This document shows, one piece after another, positions 13,773 to 21,574 of a stretch of 46,776 nucleotides of DNA (the first letter of the stretch is position 1; the number at the start of each line of letters is the position of its first letter). The notes beneath the pieces were generated by a model. That model saw nothing but the letters and a program-made list of their open reading frames with translations. It was not told the origin of the DNA and made no database searches. The stretch spans positions 1 to 46,776 of the forward strand of contig SVRG01000005.1 in assembly GCA_015064965.1 (NCBI GenBank), given 5' to 3'. The DNA comes from Oscillospiraceae bacterium. Its GTDB lineage: Bacteria > Bacillota > Clostridia > Oscillospirales > CAG-272. The translations under genes were made by a program, and so were the position numbers.

Positions 13773-15509
13773 ATGGAAACTGTAAACATTAAAATTAACG
13801 GCAGAGACTATGCAGTTGAGAAGGGCATGACCGTTCTTGAAGCTTGTCGTTATGCCGGCATTGATATCCCGACACTTTGCTATCTCAAGGATATTAACGA
13901 AATCGGCGCATGCCGTCTTTGCCTTGTTGAGGTAAAGGGCGCTCGCGGACTTGTTACCGCTTGCGTATACCCTGTAAATGAGGGTATGGAAATTACCACC
14001 AACTCCAAGAAGATTCGCGATTCCAGAAAGATGAACCTCGAGCTTCTTCTTTCCAACCATAAGAAGGACTGTCTCTCCTGCGTGCGCAGCACCACTTGTG
14101 AGCTTCAGAAGCTCTGCAACGAGTACGGTGTTGATGAGCATCACTTCGGCGGTGAGAGAACCGAGTATGAAATTGATGATTCTTCTGTATCCATCATCCG
14201 CGACAACAACAAGTGTATCCTCTGCCGTCGTTGCGTAGCTGCTTGTAAGACTATGCAGGGCATTGGTGTTATCGGCGCAAATGACCGTGGTTTCGACACT
14301 TCTATCGGTTCTGCATTCGGTCTTAACCTCGCTGACACTTCTTGTATCAACTGCGGTCAGTGCGTAGTTGCATGTCCTGTAGGCGCTCTTTATGAAAGAG
14401 ATGACACTGCAAAGGTATTTGACGCTATCGCAGATCCTGAAATGCATGTTGCAATCTGTGCTGCTCCTTCTGTTCGTGCACAGATCGGCGAGTGCTTCGG
14501 CTACGAGCCCGGCACCGACACTGAAGGCCAGATGGTTGCTGCTATGAAGCGCCTCGGCTTTGACGGTGTATATGACATGAACCTCACTGCAGACCTTACC
14601 ATTATGGAAGAAGCAACCGAGTTCCTCGGCAGAGTTAAGAATGGCGGCGCACTCCCCATGATTACCTCTTGTTCTCCCGGATGGATCAAGTTCTGCGAGC
14701 ACTATTTCCCTGAAATGACTGAAAACCTTTCTACTTGCAAGTCTCCTCAGCAGATGTTCGGTGCAACTTACAAGACTTACTATGCACAGAAGATGGGTCT
14801 TGACCCCAAGAAGATCTTCTTTGTATCTGTAATTCCTTGTACCGCTAAGAAGTTTGAGGTTGGCCGTCCCGACCAGTCCGCTGCAGGCGTTCCGGACGTT
14901 GACGTTGCTATTACCACAAGAGAACTTGCAAAGATGATTCAGGTTGCAGGTATTGACTTCCGCGGCCTCGCTGATGAAAAGTTTGACGTTCCGTTCGATA
15001 TCGGTTCGGGCGCAGGCGCAATCTTCGGTGCTACCGGTGGTGTTATGGAGGCTGCTCTCCGTACCGCTGCTGAAGTTATCGAAGGCAAGCCTCTCGAAAA
15101 ACTCGAGTTTGAGGATGTTCGTGGTACTGACGGTATCAAGCGCGCAACCTACAAGCTTGGCGACATTGAACTCAAGGTTGCTGTAGTTAGCGGCACTGCT
15201 AACGCAAAGGAACTTCTCACCAGAGTTCAGAATGGCGAAGAAGACGTACACTTTATCGAAGTTATGGCATGCCCCGGTGGTTGTGTAAACGGCGGCGGTC
15301 AGCCTTATCAGCCTGCAAAGGTTCGCAACAATGTAGACCTTCGCGCAGTTAGAGCAGCAGTTCTCTACACCGCTGATAAGAACATGGATCTCCGCAAGTC
15401 TCACGAGAACAGCGCGGTTAAGAAGCTCTATGATGAATTCTTCGGCGAGCCCAATAGCCACAAGGCTCATGAGATTCTCCACACTTCCTACATCAAGCGT
15501 GGTCTTTAA
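13773..15509 (+). CDS. hydA: [FeFe] hydrogenase catalytic subunit HydA
   Basis: 578-aa catalytic subunit that reduces protons to H2 using electrons from ferredoxin and NADH through HydB/HydC. Order: [2Fe-2S] ferredoxin domain (Cys 36, 47, 50, 64), His-ligated [4Fe-4S] (HKKDCLSC...C), two [4Fe-4S] motifs (CILCRRCVAAC, CINCGQCVVACP), the H-cluster domain with L1 TSCSPGW (298-304), L2 IPCTAKKFE (Cys356) and L3 VMACPGGCVNGGG (Cys500, Cys504), and a small-subunit-like C-terminus. L1 has Cys300-Ser301 where Clostridium pasteurianum CpI has Cys-Cys; spacing to the other loops is the same as in CpI. Start ATG 13773 has AAAGGAG 10 bases upstream; GTG 13752 directly follows the hydB stop and is rejected. 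Last gene of the operon. Confidence 0.95.
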   Translation: METVNIKINGRDYAVEKGMTVLEACRYAGIDIPTLCYLKDINEIGACRLCLVEVKGARGLVTACVYPVNEGMEITTNSKKIRDSRKMNLELLLSNHKKDCLSCVRSTTCELQKLCNEYGVDEHHFGGERTEYEIDDSSVSIIRDNNKCILCRRCVAACKTMQGIGVIGANDRGFDTSIGSAFGLNLADTSCINCGQCVVACPVGALYERDDTAKVFDAIADPEMHVAICAAPSVRAQIGECFGYEPGTDTEGQMVAAMKRLGFDGVYDMNLTADLTIMEEATEFLGRVKNGGALPMITSCSPGWIKFCEHYFPEMTENLSTCKSPQQMFGATYKTYYAQKMGLDPKKIFFVSVIPCTAKKFEVGRPDQSAAGVPDVDVAITTRELAKMIQVAGIDFRGLADEKFDVPFDIGSGAGAIFGATGGVMEAALRTAAEVIEGKPLEKLEFEDVRGTDGIKRATYKLGDIELKVAVVSGTANAKELLTRVQNGEEDVHFIEVMACPGGCVNGGGQPYQPAKVRNNVDLRAVRAAVLYTADKNMDLRKSHENSAVKKLYDEFFGEPNSHKAHEILHTSYIKRGL

Positions 15510-15515
15510 TATAAG

Positions 15516-15623
15516 CAATCGAAAAATCCTTTTTCGATTGGAGCGGAATGCATGTCTTGCGACTCGCTCACCGCTCCCATTCCTTAAGGAGTTTTAAAGC
15601 CGGCGCATGTCCGTCTTTAAAAC
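15516..15623. repeat. Cluster of consecutive inverted repeats after hydA
   Basis: Three stems follow one another: a perfect 11-bp hairpin CAATCGAAAAA-TCC-TTTTTCGATTG (15516-15540), GGAGCGG (15540-15546) with CCGCTCC (15571-15577), and GTTTTAAAG (15591-15599) with CTTTAAAAC (15615-15623), plus the palindrome TCCTTAAGGA (15581-15590). The first could act as a terminator for hydA. The arrangement suggests an interspersed repeat or a structured RNA; I see no open frame in it. Confidence 0.65.
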
Positions 15624-15636
15624 AAAAATACAGCTA

Positions 15637-15669
15637 TAAAAAGGCGTTGCGAAAGCAGCGCCTTTTTTG
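15637..15669 (+). terminator. Intrinsic terminator upstream of glgB
   Basis: Stem AAAAAGGCGTTGC / GCAGCGCCTTTTTT with a GAAA tetraloop and a T-run. It would end any transcript through the inverted-repeat region, so glgB needs its own promoter. Confidence 0.88.
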
Positions 15670-15722
15670 TCGTGGTTACTGAAATAAAAATTCACCATTC
15701 TGTGGAATTTCGTGCGTATTTG

Positions 15723-15731
15723 TGTTATACT
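15723..15731 (+). promoter_or_regulatory. Candidate extended -10 promoter of glgB
   Basis: TGTTATACT, an extended -10 element 32 bases before the glgB start, with no convincing -35. Confidence 0.45.
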
Positions 15732-15762
15732 TATACTATAAAACCCACAACGGAGGTCGCAC

Positions 15763-17751
15763 ATGAGTTACAGAATTTTTGACTATGATCCATATTTAAA
15801 GCCTTTTGAATCGGATATAGAACTTAGGGTTGCAAATTACAACCGCAAGAAAAAAGAGATTCTTGGCAAGGGCACCTCTCTTTCTGATTTTGCCAACGCG
15901 CATGAGTATTTTGGTTTTCACAAGGATAATGGCGGCTGGTACTACCGCGAGTGGGCACCGGGGGCTGATGCTGTTTATATCATGGGCGAGATGAACGGTT
16001 GGAATCCAACCGAGCTTAAGCTTACAAACATCGGTAACGGTGTGCATGAGATTTATCTTTCCGGTGACCGCAGCCTTTATGGCGGTTGCAAAGTAAAAAC
16101 TGTTGTTGAAAAGGACGGACAGTTCCTTGAGCGAATCCCGCTTTATGCAAAGAGGGTAGTGCAGGACCCGGAAACTCGCGTATGGGCATGTGAAATTGTG
16201 GATGAAAAGCCGTACAAATGGAAGAAAAAGACCTTTAAACCTGCTAAAAATCTCTACATCTACGAGTGCCATATCGGTATGGCGCAGGAGGAAGAAAAGG
16301 TTGGAAGCTATAAGGAGTTTGCAGAAAAGATACTTCCGCGTATAAAGGAGCTTGGTTATAACACAATTCAGATAATGGCGATAATGGAGCATCCCTATTA
16401 TGGCTCATTTGGCTATCAGGTTTCTTCATTTTTTGCTGCTTCATCGAGATTCGGTATGCCTTCGGATTTAAAGGAACTCATTGATACCGCACACGAAATG
16501 GGCATAGCGGTACTGCTTGATGTTATTCATTCCCACGCGGTAAAGAATACCGCTGAAGGTATCAATCAGTTTGACGGCACGGATTATCAGTTTTTCCATG
16601 TAGGGCAGCGCGGAGACCATCCCGCCTGGGGCACAAGACTTTTTAACTACGAGAAAAACGAAGTAATACATTTTCTTCTCTCCAATCTCAAATTCTGGAT
16701 GAATGAGTACCACTTTGACGGCTTCCGTTTTGACGGAGTTACCTCGATGATTTACCATGATCACGGGCTTGGTACCGCATTTACCGATTATTCAAAGTAT
16801 TTTTCGCTCAATACTGATACAGAGGCTATAACTTATTTGCAACTCGCAAATGAGCTTATCCGAGAAGTTAATAAAAACGCGGTTACAATAGCCGAGGATA
16901 TGTCGGGTATGCCCGGTATGTGCTTACCCATAGAAGACGGCGGTATCGGATTTGATTACCGACTTTCCATGGGCGTGCCGGATATGTGGATAAAACTGCT
17001 TAAAACTACCAGTGACGAGCATTGGAACATGTGGCAGATCTGGCATGAACTTTCAAGCCACCGCCCCATGGAAAAGACCATCGGTTATGCCGAGTCGCAT
17101 GATCAGGCGCTTGTCGGTGATAAGACGATAATTTTCTGGCTTTGCGATAGCGCAATGTATACCCATATGTCAAAGCTCAGTGAGCCAAGCGCGGTTGTTG
17201 ACCGCGGAATTGCGTTGCACAAGATGATAAGACTTGTAACAATGTCGCTTGCAGGCGAGGGATATCTCAATTTTATGGGCAACGAGTTCGGACATCCCGA
17301 ATGGATCGACTTTCCGCGCGAGGGCAACGGCTGGAGCCACTACTATTGCCGTCGTCAATGGCATCTTGCAGATGATAAACTCCTTAAATACGAGTGGCTT
17401 GAGGAGTTTGATAAGGCAATGCTTGCATTCTCAAAGGATAATAAGATATTTAATAAAGATGCAAAGGCACTCTTCATCGACGAGGTTGCACAGGTGCTTG
17501 TTTATGAGAGAAACGGCGCAGTATTTGCGTTCAATTTCAGCCCATACAACTCATATGACGGATATTTTGTAAATACTCCATCTGCCGGCGAGTATGTTCC
17601 CACACTTTCCACAGACGATGAAATCTTTGGTGGATTTAACCGTATTTCAACAGATATAGTTTATACTGCCGAGAGAGTTGGCAAAAAACAGTATGGATTT
17701 AAGATATATCTTCCTTCACGCACGGCAGTTTGCCTCACAAAGAAAAAATAG
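15763..17751 (+). CDS. glgB: 1,4-alpha-glucan branching enzyme, eukaryotic-like GH13_8 type
   Basis: Transfers alpha-1,4 glucan segments to O6 positions, making the branches of glycogen. 662 aa. An N-terminal CBM48 (YYREWAPGADAVYIMGEMNGW) leads to the GH13 barrel with nucleophile Asp324 in DGFRFDGVTSM, acid/base Glu378 in AEDMSGMPG, and transition-state Asp447 in AESHDQALVGDK, then a C-terminal beta domain. The wording of these motifs is that of animal, fungal and plant branching enzymes (GH13_8), not of the classical bacterial GlgB (GH13_9). RBS CGGAGGT is 6 bases upstream. It is convergent with and separated from the rest of the glycogen genes by the lipoprotein cassette. Confidence 0.95.
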   Translation: MSYRIFDYDPYLKPFESDIELRVANYNRKKKEILGKGTSLSDFANAHEYFGFHKDNGGWYYREWAPGADAVYIMGEMNGWNPTELKLTNIGNGVHEIYLSGDRSLYGGCKVKTVVEKDGQFLERIPLYAKRVVQDPETRVWACEIVDEKPYKWKKKTFKPAKNLYIYECHIGMAQEEEKVGSYKEFAEKILPRIKELGYNTIQIMAIMEHPYYGSFGYQVSSFFAASSRFGMPSDLKELIDTAHEMGIAVLLDVIHSHAVKNTAEGINQFDGTDYQFFHVGQRGDHPAWGTRLFNYEKNEVIHFLLSNLKFWMNEYHFDGFRFDGVTSMIYHDHGLGTAFTDYSKYFSLNTDTEAITYLQLANELIREVNKNAVTIAEDMSGMPGMCLPIEDGGIGFDYRLSMGVPDMWIKLLKTTSDEHWNMWQIWHELSSHRPMEKTIGYAESHDQALVGDKTIIFWLCDSAMYTHMSKLSEPSAVVDRGIALHKMIRLVTMSLAGEGYLNFMGNEFGHPEWIDFPREGNGWSHYYCRRQWHLADDKLLKYEWLEEFDKAMLAFSKDNKIFNKDAKALFIDEVAQVLVYERNGAVFAFNFSPYNSYDGYFVNTPSAGEYVPTLSTDDEIFGGFNRISTDIVYTAERVGKKQYGFKIYLPSRTAVCLTKKK

Positions 17752-17752
17752 T

Positions 17753-17778
17753 AAAAAGTCCGCGAAAGCGGACTTTTT
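17753..17778 (+). terminator. Intrinsic terminator after glgB
   Basis: Perfect 11-bp stem AAAAAGTCCGC / GCGGACTTTTT with GAAA loop, immediately after the glgB stop. Confidence 0.93.
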
Positions 17779-17781
17779 ATA

Positions 17782-17810
17782 TTGACTGGAGTATATATGT
17801 GTGCTACAAT
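17782..17810 (+). promoter_or_regulatory. Sigma-A promoter of the membrane protein-lipoprotein cassette
   Basis: TTGACT, 17 bases, TACAAT with an extended -10 (TGC before TACAAT), directly behind the glgB terminator and 34 bases before the first cassette gene. Its quality argues that the cassette is expressed as an independent unit. Confidence 0.82.
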
Positions 17811-17844
17811 ATATACAGATGAATACATCAAAGGGGGCACAATT

Positions 17845-18720
17845 ATGCCGCGAAAGTTTCCAATATCAGGACTGATTTTTGCTGCAATAGCTTTATTGAT
17901 AGGGCTTTTGGGGATTTTTGTTCATGAATATGTAGGCGGTATCTTGTATGTGTTCATTTATCTGTTTTGCGGTATAGAGTTTTCTGAAAATATAGATGTT
18001 TACTACTCCGATTTTATGCCAATTGCATTTGTGGCGCTTTACACTTTAGCTTCTGTTTTGTCGCTATTGTTTTGGATATTTGCAAGTGAGAGAGTATATA
18101 CTGCCACTAAAGCAGTTCGAAATGTGCTTGCAACCTTGATAATTGCACCGTGGGCTCTGTTTGTTTTGTTTGTACCGCTGACTGTTATTTATATGTATAC
18201 GGATCACTGGTGCAGATATCATAGTGATATGCAGCTGTTTGCGTTGCTTTTTCTTGTTCCTGTATTATTTGTATTCTTTTCCGAACTAAAGTTTAAAATC
18301 AATCCAATAGTTGGAGATGTAACTGTTGCACTTACTTTGAGCTCTTTTATGGTACATTCATATATAATTGTAAAGTATTTTTTGATACGTGAGTACAATA
18401 CTTATGATGATTTTATAAATGCAGTTTTGATACACGAGTATCTGCCGGTTTTCTGTGCTGTTTCTTTTGTTATTCTATGGGTGTTTGAACAAATGTTAAG
18501 GGGCGATGACGGTAAGTTAAAGCCGCTCTCACGCGTCCTTATGACTGCACTTGCTGCACTTTCAGCAGTTACGGTAATTGTTGTTAGCATCGCAAAATTT
18601 AATGCTTTTAAATGGCTGCTGCCAAGTATTCTCATTTTATCAATCCCAATATTTGCTATGTTTGTGGCATACATAGTAAAGGTAAATAAAAAGATTAATC
18701 GCTTCAAGGAGATATCATGA
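17845..18720 (+). CDS. Polytopic membrane protein of unknown function
   Basis: 291 aa, with about eight or nine hydrophobic spans (for example GLIFAAIALLIGLLGIFV, LATLIIAPWALFVLFVPL, LFALLFLVPVLFVFF, LLPSILILSIPIFAMFV) and short polar loops. I recognise no family; no transporter, protease or kinase motif is evident, and the charged C-terminus (KVNKKINRFKEIS) should be cytosolic. ATG 17845 is the start: AAAGGGGG is 8 bases upstream and the ORF-track start at 17782 coincides with the promoter -35. Its TGA overlaps the ATG of the large lipoprotein gene by 4 bases, so the two are coupled and may act together at the membrane. AT-rich with relaxed codon use. Confidence 0.8.
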   Translation: MPRKFPISGLIFAAIALLIGLLGIFVHEYVGGILYVFIYLFCGIEFSENIDVYYSDFMPIAFVALYTLASVLSLLFWIFASERVYTATKAVRNVLATLIIAPWALFVLFVPLTVIYMYTDHWCRYHSDMQLFALLFLVPVLFVFFSELKFKINPIVGDVTVALTLSSFMVHSYIIVKYFLIREYNTYDDFINAVLIHEYLPVFCAVSFVILWVFEQMLRGDDGKLKPLSRVLMTALAALSAVTVIVVSIAKFNAFKWLLPSILILSIPIFAMFVAYIVKVNKKINRFKEIS

Positions 18721-21566
18721 AAAAACTCATAACGATACTTCTGCTTGTTTTGTTTTTGACATCCTGTGAGGAGGTGGTGGGCGAAAACACCACCGCTACA
18801 CATACAACCACAGCCGAAACTACTGTGGGAGAAACTACCACTGCTGAAACAACAGTTGAAACTACAGCCGAAACTACCGAAGAGATTGTTATATCGGATA
18901 TACCGCTTGAAAGCGTAACACTCCCCATACATGATGGGGTATGGTATACAAGACACCGCTTTAATGACAGATATGTTATATTTTTGAGGTATACAGATGG
19001 TATTGTTAGCAGCATACGCAATATAAACATATCTGTTTTAGACTTGGAAAAGCGCGAGTTTGTTTATGATGTACCGATAGATACAAACCATAGCATTTTT
19101 AACCTTGAATACCTGGACGGAAAACGTGTATTGGTTGCCTCGGAGTATGATGACATAACCGGTATGATTGTCACCGAGGAAAACGGATTGTTTTCTCATA
19201 CAATGGTGAATAATATTACCGACTATCCGTTTACATATGAAGATTTAGCATCACCGGACGGAAAATACAGTGTTTATCAAATCATTGAAGACGGTGATAA
19301 TATCGGCGTTGATGTAAAATATCCCGACGGAAGAGTTAAGCGTGTCCTTACCGGCGCACGCGACGGCGATTTGGCATCCCACCGCGGTTACGGCCCATGC
19401 GAATTTATCGATGACACCAGATTTGTTTACTGGATCTCGGGATACGAATGGATCGCGGGCTATGGAATATACAATGTAGAAACTGACGAGAGAATTGAGG
19501 TGCTTGAAGGGCAGGATCCACTCGCATTTTTTGACGGAGGATTTTTTACTAACACTTCAAAGGACTACATTGTATGGGAAATATACAGGCATGATTTAAA
19601 CGGTAACAATACCTTGATTGCTTCACGCGAGAAAATAGACGGAACGTTTACACTAAAGGAAGATTGCTATTATTTTTATGATGGTGGCCTTTGGTTTGAA
19701 GTTCAGGGAAATCCGGAATACATAAAGTACAACGGTGATGATGACGAAGCCGTTGCCTATAGTGCGGATTTTGAAAAATGTTTTGGAAAAATCCAAAACA
19801 TGAGTGGCTTGAACAAGCATATGTTTGTGTATGATGGAAATATTGTAGCTATAGAGTATAAAACAGTAGAAGAGAATCTCATCCCCGAAGTAAGCAAAGA
19901 ACGCTATGCCCAAACGCTTACGCAGCACATAATTGAGCATGCCGTTTCAAAAGAATTCTGTCTTCCGGGATACGACTTGGGAAATCCGGAACTGTTTTAT
20001 GACTTTCTTGTTTCGTTATCTCTTTATGACGAACATCTGGGACATCCATACAGCGATATGATTTCTCTTTCTGCAGACGGAAACTCTTATGAGATTTCGA
20101 TTCAAGATGTGCACTCTATGAATCTGCATACATACAAAATTTATGACTGGACATGGAATAAGAAGTATTACGAAGAAATATTCGACCAGGAGAAAGAATG
20201 TTATCGCATACCTAAAGAAACAAATATCAAAAGAACAGCATATACTCCGATAAATATACAAACATATCGCGAAGACGGTAAAATCTTTGTGGAGTTTGAT
20301 CTTGCTTACGGATATAGCGGCTTTGATGACAAAGACTATACGGATTTGGGCAGATGTTATTTTGCTTTTTCTGAAGAGGATTTAATATTTCTTGACTACG
20401 AATTCGCAGAACTTCCTGTAAAGGACAATCCATATGTAATGTGCAGAAAGGATTGCTCGAACGCATTTATCACATACAACTTTACCGAAGATGGCGGAAT
20501 GCTTGTTTGCAATACTCATAGTAAAGGTAAAACCGAGGATTATTACAACGGCGACGGATTGCTCTACAAATCAATGGAGTATGCTAAAAACCGAAACTTT
20601 ACGTCAAAGCGGTTTTACACCTATGATGAAAACGGCTTGCTTGCAAAAACCGAAGAATATGATGCAAGCGGCAAACTTACCTGCAAGGAAACATATATTG
20701 AGGGAAAGCCGTTATATACGGAGCGCCTTGACGGCTGGAGCAAATGGGAATATAATGAGAACGGTTTGCTTATAAAAGAATCGTTCCATACTGATGAAGT
20801 AGATGCAAAGCATACTGATGAAGTTACAGAATACTTCTATGATGAAGCCGGAAAAAAGATTAGAACGGTCTCTACATACAACGGTCATGACACTGTAGAA
20901 GTAGATTATTTCTATGATGAAAACGGATATGAAACGCACAACAGTTATTATGAACAAAATGTTTGTACATATTATCCCGACGGAACACTGAAAAGCAAAA
21001 GGAGAAATTCCCGACAGGTGTTTGAGTTTATGCTTGACGAGTATCTGCCTGACGGAAAACTTTGGCGGTTTTCGTTGTTAGAATCTGCGGAGTTTGATGA
21101 AACAAAGCCGTATGAGTATGTTCAAACATATTCGTTTTATGACGATGGCAGAATAAAGGGTGCCATAAAAGAGCGGTATGATTTACAATCCGGCAAGTAC
21201 AAAAAAGAGGAGGAAGTATTTGTTAGCTATAGCTGCGGCGGACGTATCCGCAAGGATTTATATCAGCGCTTTGATGAAAATGGCGAAGTTGAATTCTCTA
21301 GCGAACTTATTCTCACATATGATAAATATGGAAGACTTTCAACATGCGATACAGTGCTTGCAGGCGATATGGCAAAACTTGGATTCCATCCTTTTAGCGG
21401 AGAGTATTTCGATTATCATCCGATGAGGTATATATATGACGAATACGGCAGAGTTGAGTGTTGGCTTAGGGGCGACTTTGTTGCAGAAAGATATTCTTAC
21501 ATGGACTGCACCGCTGAGCAGTATAAACTATATCAAAAGGTAATTGCAAACAGAGCGCAGGATTAG
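18717..21566 (+). CDS. Large lipoprotein with propeller-like N-domain and YD/MORN-like repeat C-domain
   Basis: 949-aa predicted lipoprotein: signal peptide with lipobox LTSC (Cys17), a Thr/Glu-rich tether (about residues 18-58, with ETTTAETT-type blocks), then an N-terminal region of about 330 residues with short WD/TolB-like beta motifs (SPDGKYSVYQI, DTRFVYWISGY), then a region shared with the next gene from about residue 385 (EVSKER) to the end. The shared region has a helical/beta part and then many YD-like units (YTYDENGLLAKTEEYDASGKL) resembling Rhs or YwqK/MORN-variant repeats. No catalytic motif is seen and no C-terminal toxin domain follows the repeats. Coupled by ATGA to the membrane protein gene. 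Function unknown; a surface binding or sensing role is a guess. Confidence 0.8.
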   Translation: MKKLITILLLVLFLTSCEEVVGENTTATHTTTAETTVGETTTAETTVETTAETTEEIVISDIPLESVTLPIHDGVWYTRHRFNDRYVIFLRYTDGIVSSIRNINISVLDLEKREFVYDVPIDTNHSIFNLEYLDGKRVLVASEYDDITGMIVTEENGLFSHTMVNNITDYPFTYEDLASPDGKYSVYQIIEDGDNIGVDVKYPDGRVKRVLTGARDGDLASHRGYGPCEFIDDTRFVYWISGYEWIAGYGIYNVETDERIEVLEGQDPLAFFDGGFFTNTSKDYIVWEIYRHDLNGNNTLIASREKIDGTFTLKEDCYYFYDGGLWFEVQGNPEYIKYNGDDDEAVAYSADFEKCFGKIQNMSGLNKHMFVYDGNIVAIEYKTVEENLIPEVSKERYAQTLTQHIIEHAVSKEFCLPGYDLGNPELFYDFLVSLSLYDEHLGHPYSDMISLSADGNSYEISIQDVHSMNLHTYKIYDWTWNKKYYEEIFDQEKECYRIPKETNIKRTAYTPINIQTYREDGKIFVEFDLAYGYSGFDDKDYTDLGRCYFAFSEEDLIFLDYEFAELPVKDNPYVMCRKDCSNAFITYNFTEDGGMLVCNTHSKGKTEDYYNGDGLLYKSMEYAKNRNFTSKRFYTYDENGLLAKTEEYDASGKLTCKETYIEGKPLYTERLDGWSKWEYNENGLLIKESFHTDEVDAKHTDEVTEYFYDEAGKKIRTVSTYNGHDTVEVDYFYDENGYETHNSYYEQNVCTYYPDGTLKSKRRNSRQVFEFMLDEYLPDGKLWRFSLLESAEFDETKPYEYVQTYSFYDDGRIKGAIKERYDLQSGKYKKEEEVFVSYSCGGRIRKDLYQRFDENGEVEFSSELILTYDKYGRLSTCDTVLAGDMAKLGFHPFSGEYFDYHPMRYIYDEYGRVECWLRGDFVAERYSYMDCTAEQYKLYQKVIANRAQD

Positions 21567-21574
21567 GAGGTATT

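Noticed and set aside
12252-15518. A 1088-aa minus-strand open frame over hydB and hydA
   Set aside because: It is antisense to two certain genes. The sense genes are highly expressed and avoid TTA, CTA and TCA codons, which removes antisense stops in that frame. The protein has no recognisable domain and no ribosome binding site.
17782-17844. N-terminal extension of the membrane protein as given in the ORF track
   Set aside because: It coincides with the -35/-10 promoter region and has no ribosome binding site; ATG 17845 has one.
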